Below are positions 8,566 to 16,714 of a stretch of DNA of 33,739 bases, in pieces. The DNA is from Candidatus Aminicenantes bacterium UBA1061 (GTDB lineage Bacteria > Acidobacteriota > Aminicenantia > Aminicenantales > Saccharicenantaceae): contig DCDG01000030.1 in the NCBI GenBank assembly GCA_002316315.1, positions 1 to 33,739 of the forward strand. Reading direction: 5' to 3'. Position numbers and translations under genes: made by a program. The notes beneath the pieces are model-generated. The model searched no databases. It saw only the letters and a list, made by a program, of their open reading frames with translations, and was not told the DNA's origin. Within the stretch, counting starts at the first letter, position 1. Each line of letters begins with the position of its first letter.

Positions 8566-8875
8566 TTAAGGCAGAAGGCATCCCTGCCTTTTCGCCGCTT
8601 AACTGCCTGACGCCCCTACCCTCAGACCCCCGCCTGATAACTCTTATATCGACCTTTATCCTGACACTGTACTGGCCTGAGTGTCGATTCAGATACTATC
8701 TTTATAATTCTTTATAACCCAGTAACCTGCCTGTGTTCAAAAGATCAAATTAATTAACTAAACTTGGTCAGTTTAAATGACCTTCTCGCGCTTCTTTTCC
8801 TCATTTTTTATGCTAAAGTCTATTTCCCAGAATGTCAAGCCATCCAGTTTCGAGCTTCAGATAGCTGTTCTGCGG
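8566..8875. other. Intergenic stretch of 310 bases, one small hairpin
   Basis: AAGGCAG (8568-8574) pairs with CTGCCTT (8584-8590), a 7-bp stem with a 9-base loop in the 5' leader of the activase-related gene. No open frame, terminator with a clear U-tract, or repeat copy is visible in the rest. It separates two minus-strand genes, so a promoter for the activase pair is expected here, but I cannot pick one. Confidence 0.5.
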
Positions 8876-9649
8876 TCAGCTGTTTGCCTCATGGTAATGG
8901 GCCTCGGGGAAAGCCTCCTTGATTCTGTCTTGATGTAAGTTGCTGCAGTTGATGAGAATGACGCTTTTATAGTCGGCTATTCTCTTTTCTACCAGACTTT
9001 CTGGACCGGTCCGCCACCACCTTTTCTGTTTAACCTGATTCTTTAGCGTCTCAGCCGATATAGAAAAATCCCTCTGATCACTGAGGCTCACTTCATATCT
9101 GCCAATGGGCGCCCACGGTTCAATAAAGCCATATTTCCCGCTCAATATGACCCAGAAAAACCCCTTCTTCTCTATCTGGTTTTCTTCCGCCCAGAGGCGA
9201 AAATCATAGAACCTCTTCCCCCGGTAGGCATACCTGGCAGGCACAAAATCTGGAGCACCTGGATCGTTCTCCCAGACCTTCTCCCGGGTGCAAGGTATAA
9301 TCAACAGAGTCTCGGCCGGGTCGAACTTTAAAATCTCAGGCAGGCTAACCGTTGCCCGCTCTGCATATTTATCCAGGCCTTTTTCTATCAATCTGGCCTT
9401 GATGCGGTTGATGGCCTCTCTCGCTCTTTCTCGGTAATCAGGCAGTGGCAACAGCTCTTCAGCCCGCTGGTAGAAATCCAGCGCCTCTTCCAGCTGGTTG
9501 ATTTTTTCATACTCGAGACCAATATTAAAAGCAACCCAGCCATCATTTGTCTGGCTAAAGAGCTCAGTCAAACAGCTAATGACTTTTTCTGGCTCCCTTA
9601 TTCTCTGGCAGTCCTTCATTCTCTGGTTTGTTGTCCTTCCATCAGACAT
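8876..9649 (-). CDS. TPR plus DUF6884-like domain protein
   Basis: This 257-residue cytoplasmic protein has a TPR pair near the N-terminus (about 36-90; WVAFNIGLEYEKINQLEEAL) and a DUF6884-like domain (about 112-250). The domain shows the family landmarks: strand plus Cys motif LLIIPCTREK (C120), VILSGKYGFI (167-176) and RYEVSL (184-189). The same three landmarks occur in the protein encoded at 32241-32693, so the window has two diverged paralogues. The biochemical role of DUF6884 is not established; the fold has been related to nucleic-acid or nucleoside-modifying contexts, which is only suggestive. A strong Shine-Dalgarno (AAGGAGGT) lies 6 bases before the ATG. The gene stands alone, with about 300 bases to the next gene on each side. 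Confidence 0.75.
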   Translation of the reverse strand: MSDGRTTNQRMKDCQRIREPEKVISCLTELFSQTNDGWVAFNIGLEYEKINQLEEALDFYQRAEELLPLPDYRERAREAINRIKARLIEKGLDKYAERATVSLPEILKFDPAETLLIIPCTREKVWENDPGAPDFVPARYAYRGKRFYDFRLWAEENQIEKKGFFWVILSGKYGFIEPWAPIGRYEVSLSDQRDFSISAETLKNQVKQKRWWRTGPESLVEKRIADYKSVILINCSNLHQDRIKEAFPEAHYHEANS

Positions 9650-10199
9650 GGCTTAACCTCCTTTTAAACTTTAAATTTTTTTGCTTTATCGATACTTGAA
9701 AAGATAGATAGAGAGAAAAGGCAATAAATTAAACTTGAATGGCGCCGCCAGAGAGCAACTTCAATCCGCCAGACCGCCCTTATGACGCCGAAGGCCTTCC
9801 CCCTTTCCTGAGCTTCATACTTAAAATTTATTTCCTGAAAACCAGAAGTCAAGACCTATCGGCTATCTTATCCAGTTAATTTTTGTTTCTTCAGGCGGCC
9901 TTTCAAACTCATTATTGACAGCAATAATTTCAGCTTTACTCATCCTGGCAGTTAAAGTGCGAATGAAACAATCCACCTGGGGAATGCCCTATCTAGACCT
10001 GGTAGCAAAATATTGATTTGATTGCGCCCTACAAGAAGATAAGTTTTTTTCTATTACCTGCAATCCCAACACAACGGATCTTGTTCTCCAGAATGGGAAA
10101 GGCCGGCGGCTCATTCAACCGCCGGCTAATCAATCCGTGGTTGGCTACTAAAATTAAGAGTTAGCTTATCTCTGCTGGGGCGGCAGACATTTGCTCGGC
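9650..10199. other. Intergenic stretch of 550 bases
   Basis: Apart from the GC-rich hairpin at 10102-10126, I see no supported gene. A 62-codon frame on the minus strand starts with TTG, lacks a ribosome-binding site and resembles nothing I recognise. A TTGACT hexamer on the minus strand near 9847-9852 could be part of a promoter for the TPR-DUF6884 gene, but no convincing -10 box accompanies it. Confidence 0.4.
10102..10126 (-). terminator. GC-rich hairpin, possible terminator of the transporter operon
   Basis: GCCGGCGG (10102-10109) pairs perfectly with CCGCCGGC (10119-10126) around a 9-base loop, 74 bases after the stop of the MetS-like gene on the minus strand. The stem is strong, but only CTTTCCC follows on the transcript, so intrinsic termination is uncertain. 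Confidence 0.4.
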
Positions 10200-10313
10200 T
10201 TATTTTCGCGCTGAGCCACGCTTTTTCGGCTCTTTTCTCAGCGAGAAATAGATAAACCCGCCAAAATATATCCCTAGCATTAAGACCATCATAATCACCG
10301 CTCCGGTGCTCAT
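10200..10313 (-). CDS. MetS-like small subunit of the NSS transporter
   Basis: This short frame encodes 37 residues: MSTGAVIMMVLMLGIYFGGF, then IYFSLRKEPKKRGSARK. It is one hydrophobic helix ending in a basic tail, the pattern of MetS-family small subunits encoded beside bacterial neurotransmitter:sodium symporters, as in the MetPS methionine/alanine transporter. The gene lies 53 bases after the transporter stop on the same strand, with AAGGAG about 12 bases before the ATG, slightly far. The small protein would sit in the inner membrane with the transporter and may be needed for activity. The match is by size, topology and position; at this length sequence similarity alone is weak. Confidence 0.72.
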   Translation of the reverse strand: MSTGAVIMMVLMLGIYFGGFIYFSLRKEPKKRGSARK

Positions 10314-10366
10314 CTTGATTCTTTTCTCCTTTTGCTCGTGATACTCACTCTTTTGCCTCTTTTTTT

Positions 10367-11851
10367 TTATCTTTTTTCTTTTAACTCATCTGGCAAATCG
10401 GTTTCAGTCAACCGGATCTTTTGAGAAAACCATTTGTTGAGAAGAATAACCGCAATGATCAGCAGCGACCACTGCAGGACCATTGTCCCCGGACTCAATT
10501 TCTTCCAGGGGTTCCACCAGGAATCAGGATACCAGGTGACTGCCTGAAAAACCCACCAGCCAAAGATGATGATGAAAATAACTGGAATGGCAATAACACA
10601 CCAATTGAACCATTTCCCGACGTGAATCCAGCTGCTCTCATTGATCATCCCCCGGACGTTGTCGATACCATTTTTATAAACTGCATAAGCGAAGAAAATG
10701 CCAGAAATCAGAAGCCCGACTCCCCAGACCATGTCCTGGTTGTCCTGAAAGGAAATATTCCAGGCAGAGGGAATGCCCAGGATAAAGGCGACCGCCGCCG
10801 TGATCAGAGCTGCCTTCCGGCGGTTTATTCCAAAGTCACCCAGGTTCAAGACTGCCAGCTCGACCATGGACAGAAGCGAGGCCAGGGCCGAGATGGCCAG
10901 AGCCAGGAAGAAAAGCCCGGCCAGAAGCGACCCGGCCGGAAGATTAGGGAAAAATTTTGCTAAATAAATAAAAGTCAGTCCGGTATCCCCCGATTGTAGA
11001 GCCTGGAGAGCTACGTCCCGACTGGGTGAAACGGCAAAGACCAGGGGCAAAATACCCATCGCCGCCAGCAGAGACGAACCGGCATCAGCCAGAGCAATAA
11101 CGAAAGAGTTGGCCCCGATGTCGTCCCTATCGGACATGTAGACCGCATAGGTCAGCATCAGCCCCCAGCCGGCGCCGACTGACCAGGCAGCCTGGGTGAA
11201 GGCGTTAAGCCAGACCTTGGCTTTGAGGAGACCGGCCAGATTGGGTCGAAAGAGATATTCCAGGCCTTCAACCGCATGAGGCTTGGTCAGCACCCAGACC
11301 ATCAGAATAGCCAGAAGGACGATAATGCTGGGGACGATGATTTTGTTGGCTCTTTCCAGCCCTTTCTGGACGCCTCCAATGATGATGAAGGCAGCGATGC
11401 CGATGGCGATAAAATGAAAAAAGATCGTCTGTTCGGGCGAGCCGGTGAAATGCTTCCAGAGAGCTTCTGAATCAATTCCTTTCCGAATGACTCCGGTCAC
11501 CCCATAGGTTAGATAGCGTATGGCCCAGCCGGTGACGACCGAATAATAGAACATGATAAATATGCAGCAAAACCCAATCCAGGCCCCCATCCAGGTGGAC
11601 CGCGGTCCGACAAACTTTTTGAAGGCACCAATTGTCCCCTGCCTGGTAGTTTTCCCCATGATCATTTCAATCATCAACATCGGAACCGCCCAGACAATGG
11701 TAGCGACGAAAAAGGCAATGAGAAATGGCCCACCATCATTGGCCGCGACCACCCGGGGAAAACGCCAGATATTGCCGGCTCCAAACGCCATACCCATTGA
11801 AGCCAGAATAAAACCTACCCGACTGCTCCAGTTATCGTTTTGTCCAGCCAT
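10367..11851 (-). CDS. Sodium-dependent transporter, neurotransmitter:sodium symporter (NSS/SNF) family
   Basis: This 494-residue inner-membrane protein has the NSS hallmark in TM1, GMAFGAGNIWRFPRVVAANDGG (about 20-41), where the unwound helix binds Na+ and substrate. About 12 hydrophobic segments follow; AGWGLMLTYAVYMSDRDDIG belongs to the TM6-loop region, and the length is close to LeuT and MhsT. NSS proteins import amino acids or their derivatives using the Na+ gradient. The small MetS-like gene downstream suggests the bacterial amino-acid (Met/Ala-type) subgroup, but specificity cannot be read from the sequence. The ATG at 11851 has a good Shine-Dalgarno (GAGGAG, 8 bases upstream). The C-terminus is short and charged (DLPDELKEKR). 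Confidence 0.95.
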   Translation of the reverse strand: MAGQNDNWSSRVGFILASMGMAFGAGNIWRFPRVVAANDGGPFLIAFFVATIVWAVPMLMIEMIMGKTTRQGTIGAFKKFVGPRSTWMGAWIGFCCIFIMFYYSVVTGWAIRYLTYGVTGVIRKGIDSEALWKHFTGSPEQTIFFHFIAIGIAAFIIIGGVQKGLERANKIIVPSIIVLLAILMVWVLTKPHAVEGLEYLFRPNLAGLLKAKVWLNAFTQAAWSVGAGWGLMLTYAVYMSDRDDIGANSFVIALADAGSSLLAAMGILPLVFAVSPSRDVALQALQSGDTGLTFIYLAKFFPNLPAGSLLAGLFFLALAISALASLLSMVELAVLNLGDFGINRRKAALITAAVAFILGIPSAWNISFQDNQDMVWGVGLLISGIFFAYAVYKNGIDNVRGMINESSWIHVGKWFNWCVIAIPVIFIIIFGWWVFQAVTWYPDSWWNPWKKLSPGTMVLQWSLLIIAVILLNKWFSQKIRLTETDLPDELKEKR

Positions 11852-12195
11852 GTTTAAGACTCCTCGTCGTCTGTTTGTAAGCCAGGTTTTTATATCGAAT
11901 GCCGATCTTTATACCTATTAATTATTAACTATTAATTACATGGCCAGGTTTTCTTGAGGGCAATTGGCGAGAGAAAACTGACATCAGAGCCGATGGCTAT
12001 CCGTGTGGTGTCGACTGCCCTTCGATCCAGCTGCTTAGCTATCCCAATACATTTTTTGTACATCCCGATATTTATAATAAAAATAAAAAACAAAATAAAC
12101 ATAATTTTTTGGCGTTGTTTAAGTCAGGATAGGCGTTCTGGGTATGAAGATAGCGAGGGATATTTGGCTTTTATTACTTCCAGCCTATTTCCGGC
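11852..12195. other. Intergenic stretch of 344 bases with an AT-rich tract
   Basis: This lies between the nitroreductase stop and the transporter start, both on the minus strand, and should hold the transporter promoter. A run of A/T-rich sequence occupies about 12066-12110. TATAAA-like hexamers on the minus strand occur near 11891-11896, but no good -35 box is placed to match. No coding frame is supported. Confidence 0.4.
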
Positions 12196-12834
12196 TCACT
12201 TCCAGCCCACTGGGAAAAGGTACAGTGGTTCTTCTTTTACCCCCAGGAGCTTTTTCACTTCACTATCAACAAAGGCGCCCACCGGCACAGTTCCGAGACC
12301 GAGGGCTGTGGCTTGAAGCATTATGTTTTCACCAACATGTCCTGCCTCCATATGGACGTAGCGCTCGGCCCTGGCCCCGTATCTGGCTCTGGTTCTCTCA
12401 AAAACAGCCGTCACTACCAGGGTGGCCGGTGCTTTTAAAAGCGTATCCTGTCCCAGGGCGGCAGCAGACAGCGCTGGCCTCAAATCTCCCTCTTTTATAA
12501 GCTCAAGGCTATGCTCTTTATTTATGTACTTGTAGAGCCCTGGCTTCAATCCTTCCACCTTCCCGGCAACAAGGAAAATTTCAAGAGGATAAGTGGCTCC
12601 AGCCGACGGAGACGCCCTTCTCCCGCTCGCCACAATCCCCTGGGAAGCCCACAACAACTGCGAAACCTCCTTCAGAGTTAGCGGGGTATCTTTATAACTC
12701 CTTATGGACATCCTCTCGTTTATGGCGCGTTCAACCGAAAAGCTGCTATCTGTCGCTGGAGCTGGCAGTTTTATCACCATATTCTCCCCCATTAAAAGAA
12801 AACCTAAGATTAAATTTAATACCAAATTAAGCAT
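12196..12834 (-). CDS. SagB/ThcOx-type nitroreductase family oxidoreductase
   Basis: This 212-residue protein belongs to the FMN-dependent nitroreductase superfamily, SagB-type branch. It has the FMN-contacting INERMSIRSYKDTPLTLKE (about 39-57), the SagB-like signature RRASPSAGATYPLEIFLV (72-89), and a C-terminal half with YVHMEAGHVGENIMLQATAL and LGTVPVGAF. True SagB enzymes oxidise azolines in thiazole/oxazole-modified peptides, but no YcaO, SagC or precursor gene is visible, so this is more likely a stand-alone reductase. The start at 12834 has a strong Shine-Dalgarno (GGAGGAGG) and adds about 15 hydrophobic residues before the conserved core; these lack a basic N-terminus and may be a weak anchor. 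Divergent from the AAA_14 gene. Confidence 0.85.
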   Translation of the reverse strand: MLNLVLNLILGFLLMGENMVIKLPAPATDSSFSVERAINERMSIRSYKDTPLTLKEVSQLLWASQGIVASGRRASPSAGATYPLEIFLVAGKVEGLKPGLYKYINKEHSLELIKEGDLRPALSAAALGQDTLLKAPATLVVTAVFERTRARYGARAERYVHMEAGHVGENIMLQATALGLGTVPVGAFVDSEVKKLLGVKEEPLYLFPVGWK

Positions 12835-12931
12835 AACACCTCCTCCGGCGCCCTTTGTATTTTATGTTTATATTTTATACAATTCTCGGGCTGATCATTC
12901 AAATAAGCTGCTGCCTGCTGGTAACTTTTTC

Positions 12932-12952
12932 AGGACAGAGTATCACGTCACC
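12932..12952 (+). repeat. Single copy of the GGACAGAGTATCACGTCAC dispersed repeat
   Basis: One core copy of the repeat family seen at 1-106 and 6504-6655 lies in the 195-base divergent gap between the nitroreductase and AAA_14 genes, immediately upstream of the candidate AAA_14 promoter. Confidence 0.75.
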
Positions 12953-12965
12953 TTTGTAAATCGCC

Positions 12966-12994
12966 TTGCATTTTGTATCTCTATATGATACCAT
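12966..12994 (+). promoter_or_regulatory. Possible sigma-70-like promoter of the AAA_14 gene
   Basis: TTGCAT (12966-12971) and TACCAT (12989-12994) are 17 bases apart, placing a start near 13001 and the ATG at 13030. Each hexamer deviates from consensus, so this is a modest call. Confidence 0.4.
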
Positions 12995-13029
12995 TTCGAT
13001 AGCACAATGGTTCCCTATAGGAGACCAGA

Positions 13030-14358
13030 ATGAAGATTGACAAGACCCTTATGAAACAAATAATTCGGGAATTCCAGGAGGCATCTCTGCCTCAGATACT
13101 GCCTCGGGATATAAAGCTCCCGAAGAATCCGGACAAGATCATTGCGGTGACTGGTCCCAGGCGAAGCGGAAAAACATACCTGCTTTATGGCCTGATAAAG
13201 GAGCTTTTGGCCAGCGGTCTTTCTCCAGAAAGGATAGTCTATCTCAATTTAGAAGACCCACGCCTCTGGCCTTTCGATACTTCTGGCTTTGAAATCTTCC
13301 TTGAAGCTTACCGGGAGCTATACCCCAGTAGTGCCTTGGACAGTTCTCTTAAGTCTTATCTCTTCCTGGATGAAGCCCAGGCTGGCAGAAACTGGGAATC
13401 AGGGGTTCGTCGGCTGTACGAAACCAGGAAATTTCATATTTATATCACTGGTTCTTCTTCCAGGTTAATGAGCTATGACATCGCCACTGAGCTTCGTGGC
13501 CGGGCACTAACTTATGAGCTTTTTCCTTTTTCTTTCGCTGAATTTCTCAAGGTGCGGGGGATAATTCTTAATGAGGTAAGCCAGTACTCAGCAACCCGAT
13601 TTTCCCTGGCTCACTCTCTTAATGAATATTTGACTTATGGTGGCTTCCCGGAAGTTGTTCTGGCCGACTCAGATGAACAGAAATTCAAAATTCTCAAGTC
13701 TTATATGGAAACTATGTTTATTCGCGACTTGATCGAACGATATGAGATAAGAAATCAAGCTGTTTTAAGGGAATTGGTACGACAATTAGCCACCAGCATC
13801 GCTTCTCAATTTTCAGCTAATGCCTTTTATCGCTGGATTAAGACCACCTACCCGGTTACCAAACGGACAGTCATCAATTATGCCAGGTATCTCGAGGATT
13901 CACGACTGTTCATTATGCTGGCCAGGATGTCATCCTCACTCAAAGAGCAAGTACTGAGTCCGAAAAAAGTCTATGTGGTAGACGTCGGCTTGAAAGAAGT
14001 ATTTGGATTCGGCCAGAGCCGGGACACCGGTAGGAGACTTGAGAACACGGTCGTAATAGAGCTGATGCGAAGAAAGAACAAATACCCCAGACTGGATGTC
14101 CTTTTCTGGAAGGATATACGCAAGCGCGAAGTAGATTGCATCGTGACCGAAAGCGGGCATCCAGTTGATCTTATCCAGGTCTGCACCAATCTTTCGGATA
14201 TAAAAGTAAAGGAAAGAGAATTCCGGGCATTAGTCACCGCTTCTAATGAACTTAAATGTCCCGAACTAAAAGTGGTAACCCTGGATGAAGAAGGCGAGGA
14301 AACCATAGAGAAAAAGAAAATTAAGGTCATACCTGCCTGGAAGTGGCTTATTGGATGA
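13030..14358 (+). CDS. AAA_14/DUF4143 family ATP-binding protein
   Basis: This 442-residue protein has the N-terminal P-loop ATPase domain AAA_14 (about 33-175) and the C-terminal DUF4143 domain (about 220-395). Walker A is VTGPRRSGKTYLL (40-52), Walker B is SYLFLDEAQ (109-117), and a sensor-like ITGSSSRLM (139-147) follows. DUF4143 ends in FWKDIRKREVDCIV, a PD-(D/E)xK-like core with the conserved E-V-D, and IQVC completes the strand. The family is common and widely dispersed; its biological role is not settled, with proposals ranging from defence-related to selfish functions. The start codon has AGGAG six bases upstream. It sits directly before the type I restriction island but has no shared promoter that I can see. 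Confidence 0.9.
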   Translation: MKIDKTLMKQIIREFQEASLPQILPRDIKLPKNPDKIIAVTGPRRSGKTYLLYGLIKELLASGLSPERIVYLNLEDPRLWPFDTSGFEIFLEAYRELYPSSALDSSLKSYLFLDEAQAGRNWESGVRRLYETRKFHIYITGSSSRLMSYDIATELRGRALTYELFPFSFAEFLKVRGIILNEVSQYSATRFSLAHSLNEYLTYGGFPEVVLADSDEQKFKILKSYMETMFIRDLIERYEIRNQAVLRELVRQLATSIASQFSANAFYRWIKTTYPVTKRTVINYARYLEDSRLFIMLARMSSSLKEQVLSPKKVYVVDVGLKEVFGFGQSRDTGRRLENTVVIELMRRKNKYPRLDVLFWKDIRKREVDCIVTESGHPVDLIQVCTNLSDIKVKEREFRALVTASNELKCPELKVVTLDEEGEETIEKKKIKVIPAWKWLIG

Positions 14359-14497
14359 GCGACATAATAGTAACTTCTGTTTCTTTGGTGAAGTAAAGAA
14401 AACTGCAGTCTGGCCCGGTGCTCAAGAGATGTAGTAAATCAGAGAACCTGGATTTCTATCATATTAAAGTTTAGTTGAACAGGGCGGCAATTATTGT

Positions 14498-14524
14498 CCA
14501 TAATAAACGCAATGTTTATTATGG
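14498..14524. repeat. Perfect 11-bp inverted repeat upstream of the hsd promoter
   Basis: CCATAATAAAC (14498-14508) and GTTTATTATGG (14514-14524) are exact complements around the 5-base loop GCAAT. It lies 83 bases upstream of the hsd -35 box. With no U-tract it is not a terminator; it could be a binding site for a regulator or a recombination relic. Confidence 0.75.
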
Positions 14525-14606
14525 GTTAATATTTGATGTTACAGTTAAGTCATTTTTTAATCAGTATTAACGAATCCAAATGGCACCGGCCAAGATGAAA
14601 ATTTTC

Positions 14607-14635
14607 TTGACAGAAATATCAGTCACATTTAGAAT
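14607..14635 (+). promoter_or_regulatory. Sigma-70 promoter of the hsd-rloC operon
   Basis: A perfect TTGACA (14607-14612), a 17-base spacer and TAGAAT (14630-14635) form one of the best promoters in the window. Transcription would start near 14642, leaving a leader of about 250 bases before hsdM. All genes to 24154 are co-directional, with the last three overlapping, so this promoter may drive the whole island. Confidence 0.75.
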
Positions 14636-14683
14636 GCTTTCTTAACACACTAAACGGAAAGAAGAGAATTGAAGCCTCGGGGG

Positions 14684-14713
14684 AAACACCGATTAATCGA
14701 AGGCCCGGTGTTT
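14684..14713 (+). promoter_or_regulatory. Hairpin in the hsdM leader
   Basis: AAACACCG (14684-14691) pairs with CGGTGTTT (14706-14713) around a 14-base loop, and outer GGG/CCC bases may extend it. It would form about 45 bases into the predicted transcript. It may influence transcript stability or attenuation; there is no proven function. Confidence 0.4.
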
Positions 14714-14895
14714 TGTCTCCCTTTCTACCTTGTCTTGCTTATGCCTCCCCGGAGCGGCGGCCCAACAACCCATAAATTGCGTTGTTTTAAATGCTATCCA
14801 AATTATGGGCTAAAAAATTTGCTGTCTCCGGCAATTCAAAACCCGGCTAATTCAGCCCGCCTTAATCCCCAATTTTTGTCCTTTCAGAGGTAAAT

Positions 14896-16551
14896 ATGTC
14901 ACCACGAAAAGCTAATTCTTCCAAAAAAGTCGCCTCCCTTTCCTCCAACGGCGCTACCGTCGGGTATGAAGCCGAACTCTGGCGTATGGCCGATGCTCTC
15001 CGTGGCTCGATGGATGCCGCCGAATATAAACATGTCGTCCTTGGCCTGATCTTTCTCAAATACATTTCAGATGCCTTTGAAGAACGTTTTAACCAGCTTC
15101 AGGAACAGGTAGCCGAAGGTGCCGACCCTGAAGACCCTGATGAATACCGGTCGGTCAATGTCTTCTGGGTCCCCAAGCAGGCTCGCTGGCAGCGTATCCA
15201 GGACAACGCCCGTCAGCCCCAGATCGGGAAAATTCTCGATGAAGCCATGGAGCAAATAGAGAAAGAAAATCCTACCCTGCGAGGTGTTCTCACCAAAGAC
15301 TATGCTCGCCCTTCACTCGATAAGCAACGCCTCGGCCAGCTCATAGACCTCGTCAACAATATAAAGGTCGGCGATAAAGAAGCTCGCTCGAAGGACGTCC
15401 TGGGCCGGGTTTATGAATATTTCCTTGGCCGCTTTGCCAGCGCCGAGGGGAAAAAAGGTGGTGAATTCTATACCCCGCGATGTGTTGTCCGCCTGCTGGT
15501 AGAGATGATTGAGCCTTTCAAAGGCCGCGTCTATGACCCCTGTTGCGGCTCCTCCGGGATGTTTGTCCAATCTGTGGAATTTATCGATGCTCACGCCACG
15601 AGCAATGGAAACAACAATGAATATGGAGCAGGCAACCGACCACCTGCCCGCTTTCAGATCAGTATCTACGGCCAGGAGTTAAATTACACCACCTGGCGTC
15701 TGGCTAAAATGAACCTGGCCATCCGTGGCATCGACGGGAAAATTGAGCAAGGAGATACCTTCCATAACGACCGTTTTCCAGACCTTAAGGCAGATTTTAT
15801 CCTGGCTAATCCCCCGTTTAACATGAAAGAATGGGGTGGCGAGCGGCTCCGTCAGGATAAGCGCTGGAAATATGGAGTGCCGCCCGTGCGCAATGCCAAC
15901 TTTGCCTGGGTCCAGCACATTATTTATCACCTGGCACCGACCGGCCTGGCCGGCTATGTCCTGGCTAATGGCTCAATGTCATCAAATCAATCAGGTGAAG
16001 GTGAAATAAGGAAGGCAATTATTGAAGACGACCTGGTAGATTGCATGATCGCCCTGCCCGGTCAGCTTTTTTATTCAACCCAGATTCCGGCCTGCCTCTG
16101 GTTTCTCTCCCGGGATAAAAGCGGGCGTCCGCCTGCCGGCCAAACAAAATCTCTGCGTGATCGCCGCGGCTATATCCTGTTCATTGATGCCCGAAAAATG
16201 GGCACTATGGTCGATCGTGTTCACCGTGAATTAACCAATGAAGATATCCAGAAAATTGCTCGAACCTATCATGTCTGGCGTGGGGAGGCAGAGGGTGGTG
16301 ATTATCAGGACGTCCCAGGTTTCTGCAAGAGTGCAACCATAGAAGAAGTCCGCCAGCAAGGCCATGTGCTGACTCCAGGGCGCTACGTCGGGGCCGAGAT
16401 TAAAGAAGACGATGACGAGCCATTTGAAGAAAAAATGCAGCGCCTTGTCGCCCAGCTAAAAGAGCAACGCGCCGAAGCCCGCAGACTCGACGAGGCCATT
16501 GCCAACAATCTCAAGAACCTTGGCTTTCCTCTTGATGATGAGGAGAAATAA
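14896..16551 (+). CDS. hsdM: Type I restriction-modification system, DNA methyltransferase subunit HsdM
   Basis: This 551-residue N6-adenine methyltransferase has the HsdM N-terminal helical domain (about 20-160; ELWRMADALRGSMDAAEYKH) and a Rossmann methylase domain. Motif I is VYDPCCGSSGMF (212-223), where SAM binds, and catalytic motif IV is NPPF (305-308). A coiled-coil-like C-terminus (about 510-545) would contact HsdS. With HsdS it forms the M2S methylase that protects host DNA, and HsdR joins for restriction. The ATG is preceded by AGAGG at 5 bases. The unusual feature is downstream: hsdS does not follow directly but lies about 840 bases away, behind an AT-rich insert carrying an unrelated gene. 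Confidence 0.96.
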   Translation: MSPRKANSSKKVASLSSNGATVGYEAELWRMADALRGSMDAAEYKHVVLGLIFLKYISDAFEERFNQLQEQVAEGADPEDPDEYRSVNVFWVPKQARWQRIQDNARQPQIGKILDEAMEQIEKENPTLRGVLTKDYARPSLDKQRLGQLIDLVNNIKVGDKEARSKDVLGRVYEYFLGRFASAEGKKGGEFYTPRCVVRLLVEMIEPFKGRVYDPCCGSSGMFVQSVEFIDAHATSNGNNNEYGAGNRPPARFQISIYGQELNYTTWRLAKMNLAIRGIDGKIEQGDTFHNDRFPDLKADFILANPPFNMKEWGGERLRQDKRWKYGVPPVRNANFAWVQHIIYHLAPTGLAGYVLANGSMSSNQSGEGEIRKAIIEDDLVDCMIALPGQLFYSTQIPACLWFLSRDKSGRPPAGQTKSLRDRRGYILFIDARKMGTMVDRVHRELTNEDIQKIARTYHVWRGEAEGGDYQDVPGFCKSATIEEVRQQGHVLTPGRYVGAEIKEDDDEPFEEKMQRLVAQLKEQRAEARRLDEAIANNLKNLGFPLDDEEK

Positions 16552-16592
16552 ATAAGGATGCACTGGTATAGTCCATTTATAGGCCATGCCCA

Positions 16593-16653
16593 GCTATTAA
16601 AGGATAACGCCTTATCGTTTAATAGCGAATGGCTTAATTAAAGGATAATTAAG
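16593..16653. repeat. Two tandem inverted repeats sharing ATTAAAGGATAA, at the hsdM-insert junction
   Basis: GCTATTAAAGGATAA (16593-16607) pairs with TTATCGTTTAATAGC (16612-16626) around a 4-base loop with one mismatch in 15. CTTAATTA (16633-16640) pairs with TAATTAAG (16646-16653) around AAGGA. The 12-mer ATTAAAGGATAA occurs in both, at 16596 and 16637, 41 bases apart. They sit 41 bases after the hsdM stop and about 60 bases before the unknown gene. They could be a paired operator, an RNA processing hairpin or an insertion junction. Confidence 0.75.
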
Positions 16654-16714
16654 GGAATAAATTTGCGAAACTTTAACCACTTTAGATAACATAAATTTGA
16701 AACGGTGATATTTA

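Larger units (their letters stand above)
14359..14895. other. Control region upstream of hsdM (537 bases)
   Basis: This gap contains a perfect AT-rich inverted repeat (14498-14524), a near-consensus promoter (14607-14635) and a leader hairpin (14684-14713), listed separately. The predicted leader is about 250 bases long. A 74-codon frame inside it (14669-14893) has no ribosome-binding site or recognisable similarity and I do not treat it as a gene. Confidence 0.55.

Noticed and set aside
9664..9852. 62-codon minus-strand frame upstream of the TPR-DUF6884 gene
   Set aside because: TTG start without Shine-Dalgarno and no domain; more likely promoter and leader sequence.
12196..12834. SagB homologue as a sign of a thiazole/oxazole-modified peptide cluster
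   Set aside because: No YcaO cyclodehydratase, SagC partner, leader peptide or exporter within reach; neighbours are a transporter and an AAA_14 ATPase.
14669..14893. 74-codon plus-strand frame just before hsdM
   Set aside because: No ribosome-binding site, Cys/Pro-rich low-credibility peptide with no recognisable similarity, and it lies in the transcribed leader.
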